From Poriferisodalis sp965198245 (GTDB taxonomy: Bacteria > Actinomycetota > Acidimicrobiia > Acidimicrobiales > Poriferisodalaceae), in the NCBI RefSeq assembly GCF_965198245.1, contig NZ_OZ240249.1, positions 1,426,001 to 1,490,000 of the forward strand: a stretch of DNA of 64,000 bases, read 5' to 3'. Below the pieces are notes generated by a model. It was not told where the DNA came from. It saw nothing but the letters and a program-made list of their open reading frames with translations, and ran no database searches. The position numbers and the translations under genes were made by a program. This document shows, piece after piece, positions 6,799-15,383 of the stretch (positions are counted from its first letter, which is position 1; every line of letters starts with the position of its first letter).

Positions 6799-9591
6799 AT
6801 GACCGTCGCCCGGCGTCGTACGCCGCGTCGGCTGCTGCTCGTCGGGCTGGGGGCGGCCACGCTGGCGAGCACCCTGTGGCTCGCTGACGGCCCCAATCCC
6901 GCTCACGCCCAAGTGGCGAACAATGCCGCCACCGGCCGGCCGGTGGTGCTGGTCTCGGCTGAGGACCCCGGCGTGTTCGCGGTGGACGTCTCGGCCATCG
7001 CCGACGCCGACGGGATCCCCAATGTGGGTTCCGAGGCCGCGACGGGCGTCCAGCACGACTTCTCCTACCGGTGGATCCGCGTCGACGGCAGCACCGAGAC
7101 CGCGGTGGGCCTCGACTCGCCCGACCCCGCCTCGACCCACTACCGGCAGTTCCACGGCCAACTGGTCCTCACCGGCGAAACAGAGGGCGCAACTCCTGCG
7201 GACATAGTGATCGAGTCGGGCCGATACCGGCGCGTCGAGGATGACATCGGCAAGCTGTTGAAGGTGGAGGTGTCGTTCACCGACAGCTTGGGCAACTCAG
7301 AGACAGTGACCAGCCTGCCGTTCGGCCCGGTTCCCGCACCGGCGCCGCGGCTGACCTCGACGCTGGTCGCCAACACCGGCCAGGCGAGCTCGACCACCGC
7401 GACGATCACCGGGGAGTACCAGATGGGCTTCGAGCTGGGCACTCATGGCCAGGGCTATGAGATCTCGAGCGTGTCGATCGATCTGGCTGCGGCGCCGTCG
7501 AGCCTGACCGTGTCGCTGTGGATGGCCCGCCCTCCTGGGGTGGGCCACACAAGCGCGGAGACCAAGCTGTTCGATTTTGAGAACCCGCCCTCGTTCAAGG
7601 CCGGCCTGAACAAGTTCACGGCCCCGCCGGGCGCGTTCGCATACCAAGGGAAGAACGTCCGCTACCTCATCGTCTTGTCGGACTTCGGGGCGTCGCTGTC
7701 GATCAAAAGGACGGATTCTGACGATGAGGACGCCGGCGGCGAGGCGAGGGCGACGTTGGACAACAGCGTGAGCGGGGCCACCAACGTGCTGCGCCTGGCC
7801 ATTATGGGCTCGCAGCGCAACAGCGGCATCCTGGTCTCGACCTACGCCCAAATCCCCAATCCCGACCCCGACCTGACCGTGGATCCGCCCGAGTCCATGG
7901 ACGACACCATCCAGGAGATCGTGTCGCAAGGCGACGAGGGCAAATTCGAGATCACTGTGGGGGCCGCGGACCGCTACCTCATACGCGGTCTGACCTTCGC
8001 CGCGGACAACACCGCACGCGGGGGGATCTTTACCAACCCGTGGCAGCTACGCGACGAATCCACCAGCCTGTTCAGCCTGGTCAACACCCGCCAGATAAGC
8101 GGCATCAACGAATGGACCGCCCCCCAAGGCGCAACCGTGTCGGGAAGCGACGTCTACAACTTCTACTGGGACCTAATGAGTGTCACCCGAGCGGGGGGCA
8201 TCACCGTGGGCCGCATACACGGCACCCAGTCCGCTATGAGAGACGAGCCGAAGGCGGAAGGGGTGACCATTGACACCGCTAACGCGAACACTATCGACAT
8301 AAAAGTTGATGCACCGTACATGGCCGTGTTCGGCGAGGCGCTGGACGCGATGGTGCAGAACCTGGGCCAGAGCAACAACAGCTATGCCTCTGCGGACTCC
8401 GCCAACCCTGTGCTGTCGCAGGGTTTCACGACGGGTTCGGACGGGTTGGGTTATCGGCTTCAGGGCATCGGTGTCGAAATCGAGGGCTCGAATAGCGAGT
8501 TTCCTGACAGTCCGAGGTCGGTGGCGGTGTCGGTGCACGCCGATGTGGGCGGGCGGCCGGGCGAGAAGCTGTTCGACCTTCTCAGCCCCAGCGAGTTCGC
8601 GGCGGGCCACAGCTTTTTTGAGGCGCCGCCGGGAATGCATCTGGCGCCGGGCACTGATTATGTGATGGTGTGGCGCCATGTGAGCGGTACCGCGCACCGG
8701 TTGGAGCGCACCACCAGCAGCAGCGAGGACGCCGGCGTGGCAACGGACGCCGCCATTGCGGATGTTCTGTATCGAGGTACGGGCCTTTCCAGCCTGGACG
8801 CGAACTCGGGCGGCAATTCGCTGTCGCTCGCGGTGTACACCGAGGTCAACGAAGATGCCCCGTTCGTTCCCGATGGTGTGAGGGTGCCCTTGAGCTGGCG
8901 GCACATTCCCGCGGGCGTCGGTGTGGGAGGTCAGTTCAGGCTGGTGTTCGTCTCTCACAACGCGACCGATGCGGTGTCGGATGACATCGGGGTGTACAAC
9001 GAGCTTGTCCGCCGGGAGGCTGCGGGGACCCATGTGCGGGGCGAAGAAGTCGACGTGCCCTATACCGATGCGGTCATCCGGCGGGTCTCCGAACGGTTCG
9101 CGGCGGTGGTGTGCACCGCTTCGGTGGACGCGACGGCCAACACCGACATGGACGGCATCGGGGTGCCGGTCCATTGGCTGGACGGCGGCTGGGACGACGA
9201 ACATCCGACGCTGATCGCGGACTCGTACTCCGGGTTCTACAGCGACACGTGGGAGAACACCGAGTACGGCGCGTATGTGACCGGGAACTCTGCTTTGTTC
9301 GAGAAGCATGCGATGGTGTGGACCGGGTGCGACTCTGCCGGGTCCGCCAACCCGATGTTCACCATGGGTAATTCGAACAGCATGAAGCAGGTCGCGGCGG
9401 GTTCGCCGAGGGGCTACGAGCTGGTGAGGGATCCGAGCGACGTCCACGCGCCAGATCCCGAGTACACGCGCAAAGAGAAAAACAACTTTGCTCCTGTCGG
9501 CGCTGTGCTTGTCGATGACAGTTTGACCGACAACATCGGTGAGTTCCGGCCGATCTATGGGATCTCGCCGGTGTTCACCGTCGTGCGGTAG
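6799..9591 (+). CDS. Secreted multi-domain surface protein
   Basis: The product is 930 aa, with a strong RBS (GGGAGG, 6-nt spacing). The N-terminal signal has an arginine-rich start (RRRTPRR), a hydrophobic core and an AHA cleavage site near residue 37. Visible modules are an Ig-like domain (about 42-173) of the kind also found twice in the next gene; two copies of an anchor-like module (about 185-345 and 516-690) with LVANTGQ/MVQNLGQ starts, GFTTG-type motifs and DDEDAGG/SSSEDAG segments; an intervening related segment; and a C-terminal domain (about 693-930) beginning VPLSWRHIPAGVGVG and containing DDIGVYN and GVPVHWLDG. That last domain resembles one recurring in secreted proteins of marine bacteria (from memory, not searched). 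No catalytic motif is recognised. It is probably co-expressed with the next gene. Confidence 0.75.
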   Translation: MTVARRRTPRRLLLVGLGAATLASTLWLADGPNPAHAQVANNAATGRPVVLVSAEDPGVFAVDVSAIADADGIPNVGSEAATGVQHDFSYRWIRVDGSTETAVGLDSPDPASTHYRQFHGQLVLTGETEGATPADIVIESGRYRRVEDDIGKLLKVEVSFTDSLGNSETVTSLPFGPVPAPAPRLTSTLVANTGQASSTTATITGEYQMGFELGTHGQGYEISSVSIDLAAAPSSLTVSLWMARPPGVGHTSAETKLFDFENPPSFKAGLNKFTAPPGAFAYQGKNVRYLIVLSDFGASLSIKRTDSDDEDAGGEARATLDNSVSGATNVLRLAIMGSQRNSGILVSTYAQIPNPDPDLTVDPPESMDDTIQEIVSQGDEGKFEITVGAADRYLIRGLTFAADNTARGGIFTNPWQLRDESTSLFSLVNTRQISGINEWTAPQGATVSGSDVYNFYWDLMSVTRAGGITVGRIHGTQSAMRDEPKAEGVTIDTANANTIDIKVDAPYMAVFGEALDAMVQNLGQSNNSYASADSANPVLSQGFTTGSDGLGYRLQGIGVEIEGSNSEFPDSPRSVAVSVHADVGGRPGEKLFDLLSPSEFAAGHSFFEAPPGMHLAPGTDYVMVWRHVSGTAHRLERTTSSSEDAGVATDAAIADVLYRGTGLSSLDANSGGNSLSLAVYTEVNEDAPFVPDGVRVPLSWRHIPAGVGVGGQFRLVFVSHNATDAVSDDIGVYNELVRREAAGTHVRGEEVDVPYTDAVIRRVSERFAAVVCTASVDATANTDMDGIGVPVHWLDGGWDDEHPTLIADSYSGFYSDTWENTEYGAYVTGNSALFEKHAMVWTGCDSAGSANPMFTMGNSNSMKQVAAGSPRGYELVRDPSDVHAPDPEYTRKEKNNFAPVGAVLVDDSLTDNIGEFRPIYGISPVFTVVR

Positions 9592-9670
9592 TGACCCAGC
9601 CCGTGAGCGATGCCACGCCGCCGGCTTCCCGAATTCCCCGAGCAGCCCTTTCCCCACAGGATGACCGCAC

Positions 9671-11896
9671 ATGACACCAGCACACCGCAGCGACACGGCC
9701 GGGCCGGCCCTGAGCAACGCAGGTCCCGCTGATCCGCCGGGTCGGGTTCCGATGCGGCAGGCCGTCGCGGCGGCCCTTTTGGCGGTCGTGTTGACGGCTG
9801 GGGCGGTGTGGGCGGTGCCGGCGTCGGCGGACGCGCAGGAGTCTGTGGTGCCGTTGTGGTCGGCGGACATGTCGGTGACCGAGTACACCAGCGTGTCGAT
9901 CGGCGCGGCGTCTGCGGATCTGTTTTCCAATGTGGGCGGCAGCGGCAGCCTTCAGATCAGGTCGCTGTGGTCGCATCTGCCGGAGCGTGATCTGCGTCTG
10001 GCGTTCGCGGACGGCGTTCCCGACGCCGCGGACTACACGCTGGTCGTGGGCGACCTCTCCCTGGAGTTTGCTGCGGGCAGTTCGGGTGCGAGCAGTTTTA
10101 GGTGGTCCGGCGTGGATGTCGGCTGGGAGGACGGGCAGGTGATCCGGGTGCGCATCGTGCGCACCGCCGACGTAGCCGTCTTGGGGGCCAACGTGGGGGA
10201 GGCCAACTCCGAGGCCACCGGCGAGCCCGCCGTCAGCGGCGCTGCGCAGGTGGGCGAGACGCTGACGGCGGACACCTCGGGCATCGACGACGCCGACGGG
10301 CTGTCCAACGTCTTTTTCGCCTACCGATGGATGCGCGGCGATGCCGACATCGCGGACGCGACCGAGTCGACCTACGAGCTCGGCGACGACGACTTGGGCA
10401 AGACCATTGCGGTGAGGGTGTCCTTCGTCGACGACAAAGCAAACAGCGAGACGCTGACCAGCGCCGCGACCGCCGAGGTGCGCGAGAGGCCGCAGTTCCT
10501 GGTCGCCAACCTGAACGTCGGCGTCGCCGGCGCCGGCGGCATTCAGCGCACCCTCAACACGGCCCGTTCGGGGTTCGCCCAGGCGTTCACCACGGGCCCG
10601 AGGGCCGGCGGCTACACGCTCGGCTCGGTCAGTGTCCAGGTGTCGCACCTCTTCGACGCCTCGACCGCGGGGGACAACCTGCGAGTGACGATCAACAGCG
10701 CCGCCAGCGATAGCGGGCCCGGCGACGCGCTGTGCACCCTGGCCGGCCCGTCGAGCTTCTCCGCGCCGGGCGTGGTCGTGTTCGACGCGGCGACGGGCGA
10801 GGGCGCCTGTGCGCAGCTGGCGGCGGGGACCACCTATTTCGTGGTCGTCGAGTGGGTCAGCCCCAGCGGGACCGACGCGTTCGCGCTCATCCCCCAGACC
10901 TATCCCACCGACGAGTCCGCGGCCACAGCAGAGGACCCCGGCGGCGCGGACGGCTGGTCGATAGCCGACAACTCCCACTACCTCACCACCACCGCCGACA
11001 CCCGCACCTGGACCGCCTACGACGAGACGGCCAGCTTCAAGATCAAAGTCACCGGAACAGTCTCAGAACAGACCACCGACCCTGAGACCGAGACCGAGAC
11101 CGAATCAGAGACCGACACCGAGTCTGAGTCTGAGACCGAAACCGAGACCGACACCGACACCGAGTCTGAGTCTGAGTCTGAGACCGAGACCGAATCTGAG
11201 ACCGCGGCTGAGAACAGCTCGCCTACCGGAGCGCCCGCCATCACTGGAATTCCCCAGGTGGAACAGACCCTCACGGCGGACACGTCGGGGATTGACGACG
11301 CCGACGGGCTGAGGGGTGCTGTGTTTTCCTATCAGTGGGTCCGCAACGACGGCACCGCGGACACCGACATCGACGCAGCCACCGCCAGCACCTACACGCT
11401 GGTGGACGCGGACCAGGGCAGCACCGTCAAGGTCACGGTGAGCTTCACCGACGATGCCGCCAACGCCGAGACGCTCACCAGCGCTGCCACCGACGAAGTG
11501 GCACCAGCACCGCTCACCGCGTGGACCCAGAACGTCCCCACGGCTCACGACGGGCTGAGCCGTTTCTCGTTCGAGCTGAAGTTCAGCGAGAACTTCGGCG
11601 TGAGCTACAAGACCCTGCGGGACAAGGCGTTCAGCGTGACCGGGGGAACCGTCAAGCAAGCCAGGCGCCTCGACAGGCCCCACAACACGCACTGGCGGAT
11701 TGTGATCCAGCCCCGCTCCGCCGCCGACGTGACCGTCGTATTGCCCGTCCCAGACGCCTGCGACGACACCGGCGCCATCTGCGCCGACGACGACCGCAAA
11801 CTGTCCAACCGCCTCGAGTTCACCATCAGCGGCTCAGCCCTGTCGGCAACCGCCGTCGTGGCTGATGCCCGACGCAGTCTCGGGTGGTTGCCGTAG
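9671..11896 (+). CDS. Secreted multi-domain protein with Ser/Thr/Glu-rich linker
   Basis: The product is 741 aa from ATG 9671. An internal ATG at 9752 lies right before the hydrophobic signal segment and is a real alternative; an ADA cleavage site falls near residue 55. Modules in order: a LWSADMSVTEY domain (about 62-165) related to one in the protein ending at 3022; an Ig-like domain (about 178-270, with TLTADTSGIDDADGL); an anchor-like module with AFTTG (about 275-460); a low-complexity E/T/S linker (about 468-515); a second Ig-like domain (about 517-610); and a C-terminal module (about 620-730, FSENFGVSYKTLRDKAFSV) shared with the protein ending at 3022. The shared parts suggest shuffling among the three neighbours. 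Function is unknown. Confidence 0.75.
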   Translation: MTPAHRSDTAGPALSNAGPADPPGRVPMRQAVAAALLAVVLTAGAVWAVPASADAQESVVPLWSADMSVTEYTSVSIGAASADLFSNVGGSGSLQIRSLWSHLPERDLRLAFADGVPDAADYTLVVGDLSLEFAAGSSGASSFRWSGVDVGWEDGQVIRVRIVRTADVAVLGANVGEANSEATGEPAVSGAAQVGETLTADTSGIDDADGLSNVFFAYRWMRGDADIADATESTYELGDDDLGKTIAVRVSFVDDKANSETLTSAATAEVRERPQFLVANLNVGVAGAGGIQRTLNTARSGFAQAFTTGPRAGGYTLGSVSVQVSHLFDASTAGDNLRVTINSAASDSGPGDALCTLAGPSSFSAPGVVVFDAATGEGACAQLAAGTTYFVVVEWVSPSGTDAFALIPQTYPTDESAATAEDPGGADGWSIADNSHYLTTTADTRTWTAYDETASFKIKVTGTVSEQTTDPETETETESETDTESESETETETDTDTESESESETETESETAAENSSPTGAPAITGIPQVEQTLTADTSGIDDADGLRGAVFSYQWVRNDGTADTDIDAATASTYTLVDADQGSTVKVTVSFTDDAANAETLTSAATDEVAPAPLTAWTQNVPTAHDGLSRFSFELKFSENFGVSYKTLRDKAFSVTGGTVKQARRLDRPHNTHWRIVIQPRSAADVTVVLPVPDACDDTGAICADDDRKLSNRLEFTISGSALSATAVVADARRSLGWLP
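11071..11215 (+). repeat. Acidic E/T/S low-complexity repeat
   Basis: Irregular alternation of GAG/GAA, ACC, TCT and GAC codons encodes a run of Glu, Thr, Ser and Asp about 48 residues long between two folded modules. It is probably an extended linker. The repeated hexamers make it a likely site of length change. Confidence 0.8.
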
Positions 11897-12181
11897 AGCG
11901 CGCCCAAGCGCGGACAGAGCAAGAATCTCCTGCGAAGAACCTCGGCAAGTTCGCGAGTTCGCGATACTGCCCTGATGTCTACGCTGGCCGTTGCGACGCT
12001 GACCGTTCAAGACAGCCGTATTGTGCGTCGGGCCTTCATCGCTCGGCCAAGCTGCCCTCGTAGCGATCGTTTCTCAGCGCTGTGACCTCGGAGGGTGGTC
12101 GGAAAGTCGGGGTGAGGGTGTCGGCCGTGCTGGTTGTGCTTCGTGTGGCCTCGTGGCCGGCGGTGCCAGTGTCACCGGTGT

Positions 12182-13657
12182 TCAGGCTGCTGGTTGTGCT
12201 TCGTGTCGTCTGGTAGCCGGCGGTGGCTGTTGTGGGGTGGGGGCGGGTGGTGTCGATTGTGGGATGCGGTGTCTGGGTTTGCGTGAGGGGGCGGGGTTCG
12301 GGGGGTCTGCTGGGCCTGGAGGGATGAGCCGAAAACGGCCGTCACGGACGAAGACTCGCCAGTTGTGGTCGTGGATGCGGTCGTGACAGGACCAGCACAC
12401 CAGCACGAGATTGTCGACGCGGGTCTTGCCGCCGCATTTCCAGGGGATGACATGGTGGGCTTCGCAGTCGCCTGGCGGCGCCCCGCAGCCGATGCAGGCC
12501 CCATCGCGTGCGACCAGAGCGCGGCGCTGCGCGGCGGTGGGCGCTCGGCGGGCGACGGTCTCATACAGCGGGGTGAGCTTGTCGCCGAAGATCTCGACCC
12601 ACACGTCGGAGTTGCACGCGAGCCGGGCGAGGGTGCTGGGCGGGATCGGGCCGGTGCCGCAGATCTCCGCGAAACCGCGGGACTCTTCTGCGAGGGCTGC
12701 GAGATCGGCGCGCACGATGATCTCCGCGGACGCTGCTTTGGGTGCGATGTGTGCAGTCGGTGCGATGTGTGCAGTCGGTGCGATGTGTGCAGTCGGTGCG
12801 ATGTGTGCAGTCGGTGCCGCGGCTGGGGCTGCGGGTGCGGCGCCGGCGGCGAGGAGCGTGTCGAGTGCGTCGGCCATGCGCTGGTCTGTGGTGCGCTGGT
12901 CTGTGGTGCGCTGGTCTGTCGTGCGCTGGTCTGTGGTGCGCGCAGCAGCAGCGCCGCCAGCACCGTCGCCGTCGTTGCGGTTGTGGGCGTCGGGATTGGC
13001 GGGGGCCTGCGGTTGGGCTTGGCGTCGGCGGTCGGCTTGACGGAGTTGTTCGGCTTGACGGCGCAGCCGTTGCTGGATGCGGGCGCCGGTCTCGGCGTCG
13101 AAGCTGCCGCGCATCTGCACCGACCCGTCGTCGCCGTTCCAAAAGCGCACATGTCGGTTGCGGCGGTTGCGGCGATGCTGTGCGGCGAGGTCCGCAGCGT
13201 CTCGGTTCTGGGCTTCCCAGCGGCGGGCGGCTTGTGCGAACTCGTCCGCGGGCAGCGCCTTGGCGAGCCCGATCAGCTCCCCATCGTCCTGCACAGCGTC
13301 AGGACTGGTGTTGCGTGCAGCCTGCGCGAGCCTGGCAGCGTTTGCCAAGGAGATCTGTCCCTCGGCCACCCCCACATCCGCGTCGGGGATCGCGGCCAGT
13401 TCTGCGCCGGTGCGCGCATTGCGCGCAGCGTCCGAGCGCGAGAGGCCGCTGTGCTCGCGCAGCAGCCCCGCGCCGCCGTCGCCGTGGTCCTCTCGCCGGG
13501 CGACCACAGCGGCGGCTGTGGTCTCGAGCAACTCGACGCGGCTGCGCAGCTGCTTGGACAGCCCCAGGGTGCGGCGCAGCTGATCGCTGGGCGCCGCTGC
13601 GACCTCGTCGAGTGCCGCGGTGAGGTGCTCGAGCGCCTGCTCCACATGAGAGAACAT
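12182..13657 (-). CDS. DUF222 / 13E12-repeat-type HNH endonuclease (copy 1)
   Basis: The product is 491 aa. The N-terminal DUF222 region (residues 1-230) is followed by a low-complexity middle with four TTDQR repeats and four PTAHIA repeats, and a C-terminal HNH domain with CIGCGAPPGDCEAHHVIPW and CWSCHDRIHDHNW, i.e. the zinc cysteine pairs and the HH..H core. It closely resembles the gene at 39818-41458, including the first residues MFSHVEQALEHL and the upstream region. This family is multicopy in actinobacteria (REP13E12 of Mycobacterium tuberculosis) and is often linked to mobile DNA; its role is not established. ATG 13657 has no Shine-Dalgarno but follows a -10-like box by 6 nt, suggesting a leaderless mRNA. 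Confidence 0.9.
   Translation of the reverse strand: MFSHVEQALEHLTAALDEVAAAPSDQLRRTLGLSKQLRSRVELLETTAAAVVARREDHGDGGAGLLREHSGLSRSDAARNARTGAELAAIPDADVGVAEGQISLANAARLAQAARNTSPDAVQDDGELIGLAKALPADEFAQAARRWEAQNRDAADLAAQHRRNRRNRHVRFWNGDDGSVQMRGSFDAETGARIQQRLRRQAEQLRQADRRRQAQPQAPANPDAHNRNDGDGAGGAAAARTTDQRTTDQRTTDQRTTDQRMADALDTLLAAGAAPAAPAAAPTAHIAPTAHIAPTAHIAPTAHIAPKAASAEIIVRADLAALAEESRGFAEICGTGPIPPSTLARLACNSDVWVEIFGDKLTPLYETVARRAPTAAQRRALVARDGACIGCGAPPGDCEAHHVIPWKCGGKTRVDNLVLVCWSCHDRIHDHNWRVFVRDGRFRLIPPGPADPPNPAPSRKPRHRIPQSTPPAPTPQQPPPATRRHEAQPAA
12741..12812 (-). repeat. 18-bp tandem repeat x4 in HNH copy 1
   Basis: Four copies of an 18-bp unit (GGTGCGATGTGTGCAGTC on the plus strand) encode PTAHIA on the minus strand. 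The paralogue at 39818 lacks it, so the expansion is specific to this copy. Confidence 0.9.
12877..12936 (-). repeat. 15-bp tandem repeat x4 in HNH copy 1
   Basis: Four copies of a 15-bp unit (TGCGCTGGTCTGTGG on the plus strand, one base different in the third) encode TTDQR on the minus strand. It is absent from the paralogue, which has only a single RSRDQR there. Confidence 0.9.
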
Positions 13658-13984
13658 ATGTTCACTTTACTGGGCCGGTGTCACAAACACACGTTCTCAG
13701 CCCATTCCGATTATTACAAATATATGACAGCCCTTTTCAGAAAACCTCGATCCCACACACGCCCGCCGCCGAGACATCCTTGCTGACGCTCGACCGCCGA
13801 GGTCTTCCCGGCGAGGCACCTCTGGGCGTGCGTGCTCAGCCTGCCTATGAGTGGATCTTGAAGGCCGCTGTCGAGGCGGCGCGTTAGTTCCTGCGCACGT
13901 TCGGGTATCTGCCGAAGTTGATGATACGGCTGGTGGGTGTTGCGCTGAAGCCGCTTGGCCTGCCGTGAGAGAATTCGCAGCGCT
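13658..13984 (-). promoter_or_regulatory. Upstream region of HNH copy 1; remainder without visible gene
   Basis: On the minus strand TAAAGT (13669-13664) lies 6 nt from ATG 13657, and TGTGACACCGGCCCAG lies just upstream. The same arrangement occurs before the paralogue at 39818 (shared TTGTAATAAT, GCTGAGAACG and TGTGACACCG), so the region appears to be duplicated with the gene. From about 13745 to 13984 no gene, RNA or repeat is recognised. Confidence 0.55.
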
Positions 13985-15187
13985 ATGGCGGAGTCAGTTG
14001 CGAACGGCGCAGATCAGCGGCCCCTCGAGGGCATCCGGGTGCTGGATTTCACCCGTGTCGTGGCGGGGCCGCTCGCCACGCGGATGATGGCGGACATGGG
14101 GGCCGAGGTCATCAAGATCGAGCCGACGGACGGCGACCTGAGCCGGACCTTCCCGCCGCGTGCGCCGGGCGACGTCAATCCGTACTTCTCGCAGCAGAAC
14201 GCCGGCAAGCGCTTCTGCTCAATCGACCTGCGTGCGGCCGGGGCCCCGGAGCTGGTGCGAGAGCTCATCGGCCGCTGCGATGCCGTCGTAGAGAACTACC
14301 GCCCCGGTGTCATGGAGAAGTTCGGGCTCGGACCCGACGAGATGTGTGCGCTGCATCCGACACTCGTGTACTGCTCGGTGACCGGCTTCGGCCAGACCGG
14401 CCCGTGGGCCAACCGGCGTGCGTATGCGCCCGTCGGCCACATGGAATCGGGCTACATCGACTACTCAATCCGCAAGACCGGTGCCCGACCTTCCAACCCG
14501 CCGCTGGTGGTCGGCGACATCGTGACGGCCATGTCCGCTGCCGCCTCGGTCAACGCGATGCTGGTCAAGGCGGCTCGCACGGGCCGGGGGGGCCACATCG
14601 ATGTGTGCATGGTGGAAGCGATGGTGTACATCCAGGAGTGGTCCGCTGTTGAGCTGGCGGGCGGCTGGGAGGAGCCCAACGCAGGCCTTGCCCACGAATG
14701 CCCGATCCTGGTCCTGCCCGACGGCCGGGTATGGGCCATCGCCGGCAACCCAGCAGCGTGGTTCAACGACGCGATCAAGGCGATGGGCCGACCCGAGCTG
14801 GCTGTTGATCCTCGTTTCGCCACTTCCGAGGCGCGCATGGCAAACCGGTACGAGCTGTACGACGAGATGACCCAGTGGGCTGCTGGCTTTTCGGACGTGG
14901 AGGAGTTCCGGCGAGCGATCGAGGCCGGCACACCGTTCAGCGTGGCGGAGATGCGCTCGATCACTGAGCTGGCAGCAACCGACTGGGCCGAAGATCGGGG
15001 ACTCTTCACCGAGGCCACCTCGGGTTTCGCGGTGCCCGCGCGCCCGGCGCTCGGCTCGGGCATCGGCACCGACGGCCATGTCGCAGCCCGCGGTGCTGAC
15101 AACCGCGAGGCGATCGGCGGGCTGCTCGGACTCGACAACGCCCGGCTCGCTGAGCTCGAAGCTGCCGGGGTGCTGGTCGCAGACTGA
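13985..15187 (+). CDS. CaiB/BaiF-type (family III) CoA transferase
   Basis: The product is 400 aa from ATG 13985; an in-frame start 30 bp upstream adds only unconserved residues. The N-terminus GIRVLDFTRVVAGPLATRMMADMGAEVIKIE is the family hallmark, followed by NAGKRFCSIDL, VVENYRPGVMEKFGL and SVTGFGQTGPW. The catalytic aspartate is probably D178 in PLVVGDIVTAM. Family III enzymes move CoA between carboxylic acids through aspartyl-CoA anhydride intermediates; the substrates cannot be told from sequence. It stands alone, without the racemase or dehydrogenase partners that sometimes accompany this family. Confidence 0.88.
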   Translation: MAESVANGADQRPLEGIRVLDFTRVVAGPLATRMMADMGAEVIKIEPTDGDLSRTFPPRAPGDVNPYFSQQNAGKRFCSIDLRAAGAPELVRELIGRCDAVVENYRPGVMEKFGLGPDEMCALHPTLVYCSVTGFGQTGPWANRRAYAPVGHMESGYIDYSIRKTGARPSNPPLVVGDIVTAMSAAASVNAMLVKAARTGRGGHIDVCMVEAMVYIQEWSAVELAGGWEEPNAGLAHECPILVLPDGRVWAIAGNPAAWFNDAIKAMGRPELAVDPRFATSEARMANRYELYDEMTQWAAGFSDVEEFRRAIEAGTPFSVAEMRSITELAATDWAEDRGLFTEATSGFAVPARPALGSGIGTDGHVAARGADNREAIGGLLGLDNARLAELEAAGVLVAD

Positions 15188-15371
15188 GCCGCCCTTCAGG
15201 TGTCCAGGCGACCGGGATCGAACCGTTGCGCCGTCTGGCCGAGAGGCTGAGCCGATCGGCGGCGAAGCCGGGGCTCGAGCGGCCCGTGAGCCCGTCTCGA
15301 ATAGGGACTGGGAACATGAGCGGGGAACAGGAGGTTCGGCAACCAGGGCCTTGCCTGTCCGCGTGGCCGCG

Positions 15372-15383
15372 TAGCGTGAGCCC
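15372..15383 (+). promoter_or_regulatory. Leaderless-type -10 box of pfkA
   Basis: TAGCGT (15372-15377) is followed after 6 nt (GAGCCC) by the GTG start at 15384, with no Shine-Dalgarno. The same GAGCCC spacer occurs before pdxS. A start of transcription at or next to the GTG is inferred. Confidence 0.5.

Noticed and set aside
8173..9930. Long minus-strand open frame (585 codons) opposite the second surface gene, and a 467-codon one at 9575-10978
   Set aside because: Both are antisense shadows rich in Arg, His and Pro. The plus-strand frames carry signal peptides and repeated domains.
12741..12936. Regular 18- and 15-bp repeats considered as iterons or CRISPR
   Set aside because: They are tandem, in frame in the HNH gene, and encode PTAHIA and TTDQR repeats.
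13731..13984. Short frame ending YEWILKAAVEAAR at 13887
   Set aside because: No start signal, no known domain and no support from context; left as intergenic.
15198..15290. tRNA-like T-arm (reverse complement contains GGTTCGATCC) and a GGCCGAGAGGCTGAG D-arm-like stretch between the CoA transferase and pfkA genes
   Set aside because: The two features are on different strands. No matching acceptor stem or anticodon arm could be paired, so it is not a tRNA gene.
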